From: Lingula anatina
Taxonomy: Eukaryota; Brachiopoda; Lingulata; Lingulida; Lingulidae
Assembly (NCBI RefSeq): GCF_001039355.2
Contig: NW_019774892.1
Coordinates: 298,724 to 362,723, forward strand
DNA: 64,000 nucleotides
Reading direction: 5' to 3'
Below the pieces are notes generated by a model. It was given only the letters and a program-made list of their open reading frames with translations. It did not search any database and was not told where the DNA came from. The position numbers and the translations under genes were made by a program. Below are positions 37,016 through 47,909 of this stretch, in pieces. Position 1 is the stretch's first letter. The number at the start of each line of letters is the position of its first letter.

Positions 37016-38352
37016 AAGGGACACTGTATGGGTTTGGATTCTTATAAAACCTTATATACATCTTAGGAATAATTTAACACTTTCGGTAAAAAACTTGAAA
37101 ATTTCGTCAATCTTGAAAATTTCATCAAAAGAGGATTTTCTGCCGACGTTATTTTTTTCACTTTGAAAATTTCGTTGAGCTTGAAAATGGGCCCTCTGGA
37201 TAATTTTGAAAAGTTCATTGCAATGTATGAAAGTCACTACATGTATGTAATTCAGATTCCTTGATTTTTAAGTGATATACACATTTACACCTAAGGTACT
37301 ACTACTATAATAGACAGAAACATTAACTATATCGTTCAGCATATAAATAATCATCACATTTACATAGACAAATAATTGTATGCTCATATATATATTTGCG
37401 GAAGATTGTCGGCAGGAGTTCATTTGGAATCTGAGCAAGACGAAAAGGTAATTTTGATATTTGTTTCAAGGGACTTCGTTCATGGAAGATCGTCGGCAGG
37501 AGATCATTCGTGAGACGAGAGGGCAATTTTCATATTTGTTCAAGAGACTTCCTTCGCGGGAGATTGTTCGCCGTCCGAGTGAGACGAGAAGGCAATTTTC
37601 ATATCTTTAGCAGGAGATCGTTTGCGTAAGAACGTCAGTAGATTGTTCGCCATCCGAGTGAGACAAGAAGGTAATTTTCATATCTTCAGCAGGAGATCAT
37701 TCCCATAAGATCGTAGTAGATCGTTCGCGATCTGAGAGAGACAGCAAAGCAATTTTCATAATTGTTCAAGGGATGTTGTTTGCGTAAAATCGTCAGGGGG
37801 AGATCATTCGTCCCCGAGCGAGAGGAGAAGGCAATTTTCAAATCTTCAGCGGGAGATTGTTCGCGATGTAAGCAACAATTAATAGAATGCAATTTTCATA
37901 TTAGTTCAAGGGACTTAGAGACTTTGCTCGCGCAAGATCATCATTACCGATTATTGTACTCCCCCCCCCCCTTTGCTGTGGCAGATTTGGAATTTGGAGT
38001 TTGGAAAATTTCATCATATCCAGGAGTCGGGGAAAGTCGAGGAAAGGAATTTTGAAAAATTCGTCTGATGTACGCAATTTAAAATATTAATTAATTTTCA
38101 AGCGACGAAATTTTCAAGTTTTTTCCATAAATAATTTTTGTAGTGCACCTGATGTTGATATTTATATTGGAAGTAATGGGAAGTTATAATGACTGTCCAG
38201 TTTATTTTATGCTAAAATCAACATTTATAAATTTTATGAAAGAACAAACGCAAGTAAAGAGATGAATAGGTAAATGCTTCACGAATGCATGAGAATTGAT
38301 TATTTACTCGAAAAATTCACTTTTGGTGGAGCAATCTCATGGAGTGTCCCTT
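37016..38352. mobile_element. 1.3-kb element with AAGGGACACT termini and an internal tandem array
   Basis: AAGGGACACT at the left is answered by AGTGTCCCTT at the right. TTAA overlaps the right terminus (38352-38355) and TTGA the left, suggesting a TTAA-targeting piggyBac-like element. Sub-terminal inverted repeats (AAAAAACTTGAAAATTTCGTC near 37090 and its complement near 38115) support one unit. The interior holds a diverged tandem array (37385-37925) and no transposase frame. Confidence 0.68.
37385..37925. repeat. Diverged CpG-containing tandem array inside the 37-kb element
   Basis: About six units of 80-100 bases share GGCAGGAGATCATTCG-like, GAGTGAGACGAGAAGG and CAATTTTCATAT blocks. The CpG content exceeds that of the surrounding intron. 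Confidence 0.8.
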
Positions 38353-38766
38353 TAAGGTTTATTAAAAATTGTATGTGAACCTTATGCCATAAATACATAT
38401 CGGGGTATATGTAGCTAAATATGATTCTTCAAATGGTGCAAGTAATGTTTTCTAAAAGAAATAAGCTTGACAAATGCATGGCCACAAATTGATTAAAAAA
38501 AGGATTTTTTGTGTAGATATTTTCTCCAAGGCGCTCTTTAATAATTAGTGGATAATCTGGCCTTAATAGTTCTTAAGGTGGTTTTTATTATTGTTGTAAA
38601 CCACTTTCATTTTTGTAAATGTAATTAATGTTTATAGATTTTGTTTTTAAAAGTTTAAAATGAGAAATATCAAAGTTAGCTAACCACAGTTTAAGGTATA
38701 ATAACAGTTAGTTTTGGTTGAAAAATGAATGATCCTGGGGTGAATAGCAAACTTCCAAGACTTATT

Positions 38767-38985
38767 AATGTATAATGAAATCGTTTTGACGTTAAAAGTT
38801 TGATCTTTTTTTTCTAAAAAGGTTGGGTTTTTGTTATAATCTCTTTTGTAACAAAGTACTATCATAAATGTATAATGAAATTGTTTCGACGTTAAAAGTT
38901 TGATCATTTTTCTTTCTAAAAGGGTTGGGTTATTGTTATAATCTCTTTTGTTACAAAGTACTATTATACATGTAGTGGTCTGATG
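38767..38985. repeat. Two-copy 110-bp tandem duplication
   Basis: AATGTATAATGAAAT at 38767 recurs at 38877. Both copies carry GACGTTAAAAGTTTGATC, GGTTGGGTT, TTGTTATAATCTCTTTTGT and ACAAAGTACTAT, with few differences. Confidence 0.92.
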
Positions 38986-39065
38986 TCGGGTTGACAACAA
39001 CTGCTGACTGCATGGCCCTGTTTGCTATCTGGGGTCTCAGGCCATTCCTTGTGGGGCACACTTTG

Positions 39066-39218
39066 AGGGAGAATCCACACTTACGAATGCACTGTTTTTC
39101 AAGACAAAAAGGACACTGCCCCTACTCTTCATGCCACAATGAAGCCACTATACACCAGAGAAAGTGAACAGTCAGTGCAGACTGTAAAGCGCCACTTGAA
39201 GGTCGTTCAAAAACTTGA
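39066..39218 (+). other. Coding-like fragment of unknown identity
   Basis: An open frame without an early ATG reads HTYECTVFQDKKD and, further on, MKPLYTRESEQ and QTVKRHLKVVQKLEASR, ending at a donor-like GTAAAT. The balanced composition looks more protein-like than other intronic frames. A stop lies just upstream, so at most one exon or a decayed transposon-protein remnant is present. I do not recognise a family. Confidence 0.22.
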
Positions 39219-39400
39219 AGCATCCAGAGTAAATAATGATTATTCAGTTTACTATATTATGCCTACCAACACCATTTAAACTCATTATATTTCATTTCTG
39301 TTAAGTACATAATAGTTCTAAAATAAGAAAATTGTGATGGAATACATACAATTTTTGTCCACACATCAATTTTGTACTTTATGATGATTCACAACAGCAA

Positions 39401-39413
39401 GGGGGGGGGGGGG
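39401..39413. repeat. Poly-G tract
   Basis: Thirteen consecutive G. Confidence 0.95.
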
Positions 39414-41262
39414 TTGCATGTGTCTAGTTGTTTATTTTGATATACTGGTAGTGGTCATTGTATACATAAAATGTTTGTCCCCTAAATACCTCAAACATTT
39501 TGATGAGATAGATATATGTTAGATTGTCTCCTTTCGAAGTTTAATGTTCTATTTTTTTATTTTCAGTAAAAAAATTAATTCATAAAAAATAAATATTTAT
39601 AAATTGTTCCTCCCAAAGTAAACTCTGGGCTAATCTATTCTCACATTTTCCATATCGCTGACATATTACATATATAGTCCAAGTACTGAGTGAGAATAGC
39701 AACTAATATCATTTTCCCCCTCAAATTCTGTCAATAACCCTCAAGCCACTGTCAAGAAGCTGTACATGTTAAGAAGCTGTAAATACTGTAATTATGTATA
39801 CTTCACGTACAACGTACTTCTAAGTAACACCTCCTGAAGACTTACTCTGATACTTAATTTGGCAATTGCAACCAAGAAAAAAAAACAAACATGTGACTCA
39901 CAAGCTAAACTGAAAATAGAACTAGTTGCATTTATGTAAATTTATATATTTGTGTAATTTTTCAATCTGCTTTTAACCAAAAAGCCCTGTAAAGAATAAC
40001 TGTTAACTTAAACTGAAAATAATTACAGAAATATTAATGGTAAGATAAATATAACCCTCTGAATGAAGATATTCTATTCATATATGAACCCAAAGTCTGT
40101 TTTTCTAGCAAATAAATTGGTCAACTCAGATCAACTGACTGACATGTCAATTTCCAATTTTGAGCAAATCCCCAAAGACAATTATACTGCATGACCAAAA
40201 CATTTCATTATCTGTACTTTTTCATAACCATAGCTGACCTACAGCTCAGTACAGACTGGTCCTTCAAGTTGAGATTCCCAACTTCTGATAAACTAGTAAT
40301 AATTACATTTCCTCTTCCTATGGTTTAACAACAAAATAGGTCAAACAGTGTTCGTCCCATGGCATGTGCAAACCAAATTTTTATTTATAAACAAATGTCC
40401 ATATTTAAAATAAAATCAAACAGACTAATTTTATTTCTGTATTTTTTTTTTTTTTTCAAATAAGTGTCAGCCTTTCCTAAATGGTGTACCACATGAACTA
40501 CCTCTGGTTGATAAGGTGATCTAATGACAAAGGAAAGGCAAATCAAACATCAAATCTTTTAGTTGTACAGATCATTTGCCTGTAAATCAGCAGTACAATC
40601 AATAAATCTAAAACTGTAACTGTGTATGTATGGAAGTCTACTTTTGATGCTAGGAGCCAACACTAGTTTCTACCTTTTCTATCACAAAAAAACATGAGAG
40701 AGAGACAGCAGACCAGAGAAGAGGAGAAAAGAAGAGAAAATATGTAGGTCTACCAATTCGCTTGTGGATTATCCCCATATCATTTCAAATGAAATTAGCC
40801 AAAATAGCCCAGTGGCACGACACACACAAAAAAAGAGAATAAACCACTTAAGTGTCAATCTACAAATTTAACAATATGTTCCCCTATGTTATTGCTGAAA
40901 AATAATAATCTAGGGAATATTGCTTTTGCTGCGATCTAGAACCCTGATTGTCATGTGCCATTGTAATATGACATCCACTATTACTGACTAGAATCTAATT
41001 TTGATTTCCCAAAGGCAACTCCTATCAATATTCCTGAATCTATGCATATAATACACTTAGATAAAATAAAACTATTGAGAGTCATAAAATTGGGAACTGG
41101 GCAAAGACTTTTGGCCAAACAGATCTTCCAGGTTTATTACATTAGCTGTTGGTACTTCTATTGACTAAAACACTGATATATAATACTAATTTGATAAAAT
41201 TCATATTTCACCAGTAAATCTGTGTATCATTGTGACCCAAACATGTATACAGTCATAATAAA

Positions 41263-41267
<5 letters not shown>

Positions 41268-41313
<46 letters not shown>
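41268..41313. repeat. (CA)n microsatellite
   Basis: About 22 uninterrupted CA units. Confidence 0.97.
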
Positions 41314-41314
<1 letters not shown>

Positions 41315-41461
41315 AGAAAATAAAATATTCAAACACTAAAACTCTAAATAATTAAAAATCCCAATTAAATTTAATACAAGTCAAACACCCAGGCATGCCC
41401 TTAATACATGTTTAAACATAATTATAAAAACAAGGATGAAACCCTTGTCACCCTTTGTAAA

Positions 41462-41600
41462 CTGACATGGCCAGAAATGTGCAGCATTCACGCGATACGC
41501 GAGGGCGCAACAGTAGGGCTTCACGTGACTCAACTAACCAATCACAGCACAAGAAGCGCATCGCACACAGACTCTGTGATAAGTGCTCAGCCCATTGTCA
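41462..41600. promoter_or_regulatory. Second CpG-rich promoter-like patch
   Basis: CpG-dense segment (CACGCGATACGCGAGGGCGC) followed by an E-box within TCACGTGACTC near 41522 and a CCAAT box (ACCAATCACAGC) near 41540. It differs sharply from the AT-rich flanks. On the minus strand a short ATG frame reaches a weak GTGACA donor in phase 2 (MSVYK, near 41468-41452), too short to call an exon. It could be a promoter, an enhancer or the remains of an inserted element. Confidence 0.25.
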
Positions 41601-41617
41601 AGTAGTGTTAGTTCATG

Positions 41618-41651
41618 CATGGACATAATAAGATGTCTTATTATGTCCATG
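41618..41651. repeat. Perfect 16-bp-stem hairpin with 2-base loop
   Basis: CATGGACATAATAAGA, TG, then the exact reverse complement TCTTATTATGTCCATG. Lies just beside the CpG-rich patch at 41.5 kb. Function unknown. Confidence 0.9.
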
Positions 41652-41805
41652 GTTCATGGTAACAAGCGCCTGATATGTGCAGAGAAGTTTATTATTATAA
41701 TATATATTGTTCTTATTGTTACATTATTAAATCTAACTCTGTAACCACGTAGTAACTATACTGTACCAAGTCAGGTACTGATGATGTGCAGAGGTCATAG
41801 ACCCC

Positions 41806-42008
41806 ATTTCCAGAGATTAGATCGATCTACTTTAGATCGACCTAACTCCCTGGGGGTTCACGCTAAATAGCTGTCAGCCGGGCGGACACGAAAGTTAATT
41901 ACCCCCTTACAACTTGTAGTAGGCGGGACGGACATTTAAGCCGGATTATCTGACAGTAATCTAGTGAGACTCCCCGCGGGGATAGATCAATCTAAAAGCT
42001 CTGGGAAT
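41806..42008. mobile_element. MITE, ATCGATCTA family, copy 2
   Basis: The termini ATTTCCAGAG and inverted ATTCCCAGAG, followed by GATCGATCTA and GATTGATCTA, flank the same interior as the copy at 25137-25349 (CTAACTCCCTGGGGGTTCAC, GTAGTAGGCGGGACGGAC, CAGTAATCTAGTGAGACTCC). Confidence 0.86.
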
Positions 42009-42529
42009 ACAGCCATATATTCCAGAATAAGCCATTACCACTGATTTATAACTTTTATTTTTGTTTAATATGTTATTCGTGAAAGAGTTCATGAAAGATT
42101 ATTTTAATTTGTTAAATAGTGATCTTATTCTTTTTATATTCAAATAATTGAATAATGTGGGTACAATTGGATTTCCACTTCTTATTTGCATTTTTCCTTT
42201 ACTACAAGATTATTTTGGAACAGTTGCAGCATTAAAAATTTAAATAAATAGCAATCTGAAAGAAGAATTTTGCATAATTATTAAATGATGATAGGAATTT
42301 TGGATTAAGTGATTAGTTAAATACTAAGTAGTGATATGGTCAGTCAATTTATGTAGAATCTGATAATATGATTGAAAATACTGATTGAATTCTTGACCTT
42401 GCACTGGGCAGTATTACATTTGTGCCAAGTCCTCTTTTGGGACTCCATTGTACAGTACATGGTAAAAAATCTTCAATTGCCATGAAAGTTTTTCATCAGA
42501 CTCTATATGGTGCTGCTATCTGCTGGTGC

Positions 42530-43050
42530 TATCCGCAACGAATTAATTTGCCTTTGTTTCTGAGTGAATTTACCGTCTAAAATCACTATTACTGAAAATA
42601 TTTGCATTTTGCTGAGGGTAAGCTAGGCAATATACGGCAAACTTCTAAGTACGTGTGTACAACAGAATTTTTTAAAAAACCCTAGCGATATTTGGTCAGG
42701 AGTTGCTTGAAGCATAGCACAGCGTTTCTGTCTATCGGCATCATGCCGTTAGTTTGTCAATTCTCACGAATTACCCACGAATCGCGAACCCATTCATTTT
42801 CCTACGGCAATCTAGCAACTCACTGAAAATGCACGCATGCGCAGTGGGCTAGGCGTGACGTCATGCAGTGCATTTCTGGGGATGTCATGCCAATTTTCGA
42901 AAGTAACCTGCTTCTTTACTAAACAAAGTCAATCAGTAAATTTAAAGTAAGACAAAAATATAGTTTGGCAGATATGCGGCGAATGTCATGTGTCTGACAG
43001 CAACAGCGATGGCACGGACAGACCAATCAGTGTCTGTACATAAAAAAAGG
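42530..43050. promoter_or_regulatory. CpG-rich, promoter-like patch with NRF-1 and CRE motifs
   Basis: This stretch is markedly richer in CpG than its surroundings. It contains an NRF-1-type GCATGCGCAG near 42835-42844, a perfect CRE palindrome TGACGTCA near 42856-42863, and a CCAAT box near 43021. These are typical of housekeeping, TATA-less promoters. On the minus strand, possible donors follow within 60 bases (GTGAGTTG and GTAATTCG), so a first exon of the TP53I11 gene is one reading. On the plus strand a donor-like GTAAGC near 42619 lies on the wrong side, so no plus-strand gene is evident. Confidence 0.4.
42775..42797 (-). CDS. Weak candidate first exon F of TP53I11 (7 residues)
   Basis: Inside a CpG-rich patch an ATG (42797-42795, AAAATGA, A at -3) opens MNGFAIR and reaches a GTAATT donor after two bases of a glycine codon, in phase 2 as required by the 8018 acceptor. 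Seven codons is too short to be convincing. A different strong donor (GTGAGTTG) lies about 40 bases upstream and could instead end a non-coding first exon. Listed because of its position next to NRF-1 and CRE motifs. Confidence 0.18.
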
Positions 43051-43590
43051 TTACTCAAATTTCTCTTTTTCTCAAACAATAGATAATAACATCATGAGAC
43101 TTCACAAGATTATTTAAAGATGCATTTGAAGCAATTTCCCATGTCAAATCATTGCCACTAAACCCAGTCAAATGCCACCATACGTATAGTTAGTTGGCAG
43201 ACTTTTATGGACTGGAGGGATGGATAAATGGGTTAAATTTAGGACAGAGACATTTGATTAAGTTGCACTTTAAAAACTTGTCTTTTTTGAGGGGGTGGCT
43301 GACTGCATGATTGATTAATTCTATTAATACTTTTGGACTTTATTTGAGCCAAAGAAGAAAATGGCAGTTGTGATTCATATGCAATTTATGCATTACAGGG
43401 AATCTTCGCTTGCTTCATATGAAAATTTCTTATTATCTTTAACAGGAAAAAGTTATCGATCTTTTAAAGATATTTCAATAAGTACCTACTTTGGAACCGA
43501 CAGCACTTTGTTGGTTGTCACAAGATCTACTGAAGTACAGGAAAATCTTTTGATTTCATTTTTGCTTAAGATCCCATCTATCCCCCCTTC

Positions 43591-43962
43591 CTAGCCAGCT
43601 ACCCTCTACCAGGGTGACAGATTGATTGTTTGCGACAGATTGGTAATTGTTTGCATTACTGTTCAGGCACTGTCACTTAACATGCCCAAACCAAGTCCTC
43701 TTGACAGCAATCAAGACAGTTAATTGCTCTTATTTTAATCACTTGCTCTTTTGTGACAAATAAAATAACCCTTTCTGAATAGTTTGTTTCTTCAGATTGA
43801 AATTAACTGAGGAATCTCCTGTAATAACTCCCTACAGAGCGGGTACAATGCCATCTGCATGTGTGCAAATTTAATTGCTTCCATCTGGCCAAAAGTCACA
43901 GGGTGGCTTTTTTCAAATGTTCCCTGTAATATTTGCCACCCTGGTAGAGGGTACTAGCCAGC
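43591..43962. mobile_element. TIR element with 9-bp target duplication (TACCCTCTA family, copy 1)
   Basis: The element at 43600-43953 starts TACCCTCTACCAGGGTG and ends with its reverse complement CACCCTGGTAGAGGGTA. It is bordered by the identical 9-mers CTAGCCAGC at 43591-43599 and 43954-43962. A 9-bp duplication is typical of Mutator-like elements. The interior (354 bases in total) has no transposase. Confidence 0.92.
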
Positions 43963-45601
43963 CTAGGTGATAGATTTTGTTGACACATCTAATCAGTTTA
44001 ATACCTCTGTGCACATTAACGAGGTCTAAATAACCTAGAATGACTTTTGCAGCTACATAAACCAAGGAAAACTGAACAGACCAAATCAATATTGCTGAAT
44101 CATTCATACAAAAAAATCTTCTCAATATGCAAAAATTCATAGATGCATGAACTTTCTAGAATCCATGATAGAGGTTATGACATAAGATGGTGATGTATTG
44201 TTGGCTGTGAAGATTTATAAGCAAACTGTAGACAATTTTACCTACTGTATCATGATTAATAATTAAGCTGAAACTGCTCTTTATATTAGTTTCACTATAC
44301 AGCAAGGGAGATGCACTTTCCTGCTACATGGTCCTACACAATCAAGATTAAAGTTAACCTAATGGATGAACCAAGTCATAGCTCCATCATAAGTGACAGC
44401 CAGTGCTCAATTTGTTTATGAAGCAACCACTATGATGTTTTTGCAATATTGCAATGACAAAGAGCAGTGACAAACACATTTTGCATTAAAGCAAATTCAT
44501 GATCCACTTTAATTTATATATAAAATATTACTTTTTTTAATTAAAAAATTTTCTCTAAAAACTTCTTGTTCATATAAAGTATTGGTGACTTATATCTGTA
44601 TTTATTATTGGTACATGCATGTTTGAAACTGACACAAAAGTCTTCATTGTTAAAAAGACCTACATAGAATTTTTGTTGTCATAAAACCATGTATTTCCTT
44701 TTAAAATATTTATGTAGTATTTTTTAAAGAATTATATAGTATATTTATATAGTATTTTTAAGGTATTAAATTGCAGGGAGTTTTGCTTCCTTTCACAAGT
44801 TGCTTTAAGGTTAGTGTAGGTCAGTTGAAGGTACTCTCCACAAGATTTACCTGCCAAAATGGATTTTTCTTGAGAAAAGGGCAATTTTTTCCAACTCATG
44901 AATCATTGCTTGATCCGTTCCTGCATGTGGATTTCACGTCTTATCCCATTTTTAATTTACCAAGTTAGTTCTAAAAAGACTGACCAGTCATCTAGAACGA
45001 TATCTGCCTTCACAGGTATCGCATTGTTTACACGCAAATTCACACCAATACCCTGCACAATCAAACCAGGAAATGACCAATACAGTGTGGGTATTTTTGA
45101 TCATTAGGGTTTTCCTGGGGTCAATTGTAAAATTTCCCCAACTACCATCCCATGCATATATTACACCTAGCATTTTTCCATTTTGGAAAAAAGCAGATTT
45201 TCGCAAAATAAGCACTTTTTAACCAATTTAGTCATTTTGTCTGGGCTTGTTACAAAGAGAGAACACAAGGGAAGGAGTGCATGTAACAATCGCTCTAATT
45301 ATGAGCAAAATTTAAGTGTTTTGATGTAAGAAGTTGAAAAGTAATGGGGAGAATTAGAGAGCTATGCATGGGTAGCTTCAGGTATTGTTCGTTTTATTTT
45401 ATTGTATTCTATTTATTTATTTATATTGGTGCCACATGCAAATCTTTTGAGAAAATTGCTGCTTTTCTATAATTTAAAGCTTATCCCTAAGCTAATGTTT
45501 GTTTTGCTGTTCAATAAATGGTTCAAAACACTCCACATGGAAGCAAAATATGTCTTTCCCATGGCCTGATAAGATAAATCTACTGTAAGACCTCCACTTA
45601 C

Positions 45602-46197
45602 CTTTCTAATTTGTGAAGCCTTCCAACTCTTCCCTTATGCTTAATTATCTTTGGAGAAACTGGTGCCCGTCTTAAATTCTTGAGCAATGCCAGCTCTTCC
45701 ACCACTTTCTCTTCCACAGGTCTTTCTATGTCAGGCCCAGTCACAGTGTCAGTCATCTGCTTTGACCACCCCACTTCATCTTGTTCTGTCAGATTGTTGT
45801 CAACATCACTGGCAGTAGAGGGACCTGCCATGTTTCCTCTTTGTTCTTTGTCACGATCAGAAGGATAGTCTGGATAGCCGAGCTGTGAATCCTTCAAGAT
45901 GGCAGGACAGGTATCACTGGAGAGAACTCCTTTCACTCTAGTCTTTGATTGAACCTGTGTTTCACCTGCTGTAACTAGTGGACCCTGTGTCTCAGCTGGA
46001 TGTAACACTTCAACTTTTTCCTGTTCTACTGTAAGCTCCACTGATTTCATTTCTGATTCTGCATTTTGGTCACCATTTTGAGAATATGACTGCTCATCCC
46101 CTGGCTCTGTAATATAACTATGTTGAGTTTGTATGGTATATGGTACTTTATCTTGCGAAATTTCTGTCTCTTTGCTAATTGAAGGCTCTGTTTCCAT
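45602..46197 (-). CDS. TP53I11: Candidate alternative first exon B of TP53I11 (198 residues, acidic and disordered)
   Basis: This is the longest non-repetitive open frame of the window. ATG at 46197 (CAATATGG, A at -3, G at +4) opens METEPSISKETE and runs 198 codons to a strong donor GTAAGTGG, ending two bases into an arginine codon. Phase 2 fits the acceptor at 8018 (...LHKLER-KHSSGD). The product is rich in E, Q, S, T and D with no hydrophobic segment or recognisable domain, then turns basic in the last 35 residues (LRRAPVSPKIIKHKGRVGRL). Added to the membrane core it would give a protein of about 409 residues, more than twice human TP53I11. An acceptor-like AG just upstream (TATAGAG) would also allow it to be an internal phase-2 cassette, but it has no pyrimidine tract. 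Confidence 0.6.
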
Positions 46198-46339
46198 ATT
46201 GTGTGATGTCCTCCTCTATAGTTACGACCTTGATGCTAGAGTTTATAGATACTGATGTAGATTTATTGTTGATATCTGCAACTACACCTGAATCAGTTCT
46301 AGTGGTTTCTGAATCAGTTGTAGTGTTTTTGACATCTGA
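46191..46339 (-). other. Coding-like sequence upstream of exon B in a shifted frame
   Basis: Directly upstream of ATG 46197 a different minus-strand frame is open for about 45 codons and reads a similar polar composition (TTDSETTRTDSG, VVTIEEDIT). It runs into the exon B start in the wrong frame and stops soon after. Either it is 5' untranslated sequence that is open by chance, or exon B is longer and a one-base error or real frameshift separates the two parts. An in-frame stop lies at about 46340. Confidence 0.25.
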
Positions 46340-47718
46340 ACTTTTTTATATTACTCCTTCAGAGCCACATAAATCACGTGCTGCCGTCATCTACAATCCA
46401 GCCTATACAATATTGAGAATGTTCATGTCACTGTAACGAGTAGATGGAATTTCAAGTGATGCCCCTACACCTCCTTTACATTGAAGTTACACACCATAGT
46501 AGGTATATTACTTTTATTAACTACACATGTTCATCTTATATATTGCCAAGCACTATGGCAAAACCCACGCTTAAGCCTAAAATCCTTAAAACTTGCTCCC
46601 CTTTCCAATGACTTCTTGGGGCATTATTAATTCAATTAGTCCATGCTGTTTGAACTATAAGTAACCCCCAGTATAATATGGTTATCTTTAATAACCTGTA
46701 TTTTAAGTTAGTCAGTAGTTGGCTTAGTGGGTTCCCCATGTAATAGTAGTTGGTTTAGCAGGTTCCCCAAGTAATATATAATCATGAATTATTCACTACC
46801 TTAGAGTACATACCTGGTTGAGCAAGAGCAGTGGTCATTAGTTCTTCCAAGTAAACAAGAAACCTGAGGCCAAACACCTCAAAATATATTGGAAAAATAA
46901 TGATACTTAATTATGTCATAGGAAATCTGCTTTTCTGCAGTGATAATTTTTTTAACAAGAGTGATTTACAGGTTTCAGACTGAGAGAAAACAATCTCCCT
47001 TGACAGCACTGTTTTTACAAAATGGTATTTATCATGAAGACATAATATAAATGTTTAGGTATGAATGTCTCAAAGGTCAATGTGGCAACAAATTCTGTCA
47101 CATATATCACACTGGAAAACAGTTCTGCACACTTACTTTTTTTTATAAATCAACAATATTGACATATTTTTTTTTTCTGGAGAATATATTCTTCTTTATT
47201 GTTATAATAAAATTTCAATATTTAAAAAAATTTATCACTTAAAACATTCTATTTCAGTAAACCTCACAATATCAGAATCTACAAGCTTGTTCATTATTAA
47301 GACTAGCTGCTCAAGGTTGGAGTGTAAGTGATGTTTTTTTAATCTCCACCAATTAATGAATCAATTTATAACATGCCCACCATCTATCAGCCCCAAAGCA
47401 CAATTAACAGACTAAAGATATAATCCAATCTGATGCTGAAAGTCACATATGGTGAGGATTGAAAAAAGAAATATGGCACTACCCTGGTTTCTAAATCCCA
47501 AAATCAATGAAAGTATGTAATTTGGGTGTCAAATGAAACAAAGAAGAAATTAAGAGCTAGAAAACTGAAATCCTGGAATCATAAGTATAGCAAACACTGT
47601 CGGCTACTGTAAATTACTCTTTCATCCAAGATCAAAGCAGATCTTGAGAGCCTATTTAAATGGCTCAAAACCAGCAGCAGCAGTAATATGAATCTGAGAG
47701 GGAGTGTACTGGTAGGTA

Positions 47719-47909
47719 CCGTAATAGTACCCTCTAACAGGGCGACTGATAGATTTTTACGGATATTCACAGATATGTCTCTAGCTAGATAGATTGTCAT
47801 TTTAACTCTAAGTCACTTAGAGTTAAAATGACAATCTATCTAGCTAGAGACATATCTGTGAATATCTGTAAAAATCTATCAGTCGCCCTGGTAGAGGGTA
47901 CCGTAATAG
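47719..47909. mobile_element. Near-perfect palindromic TIR element with 9-bp target duplication (copy 2)
   Basis: The element at 47728-47900 is essentially all inverted repeat: two arms of about 86 bases with only two mismatches and almost no loop. It shares the TACCCTCTA terminus with the 43.6-kb element. Identical 9-mers CCGTAATAG flank it at 47719-47727 and 47901-47909. Transcribed as part of the intron, it would form a long hairpin RNA. Confidence 0.94.
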
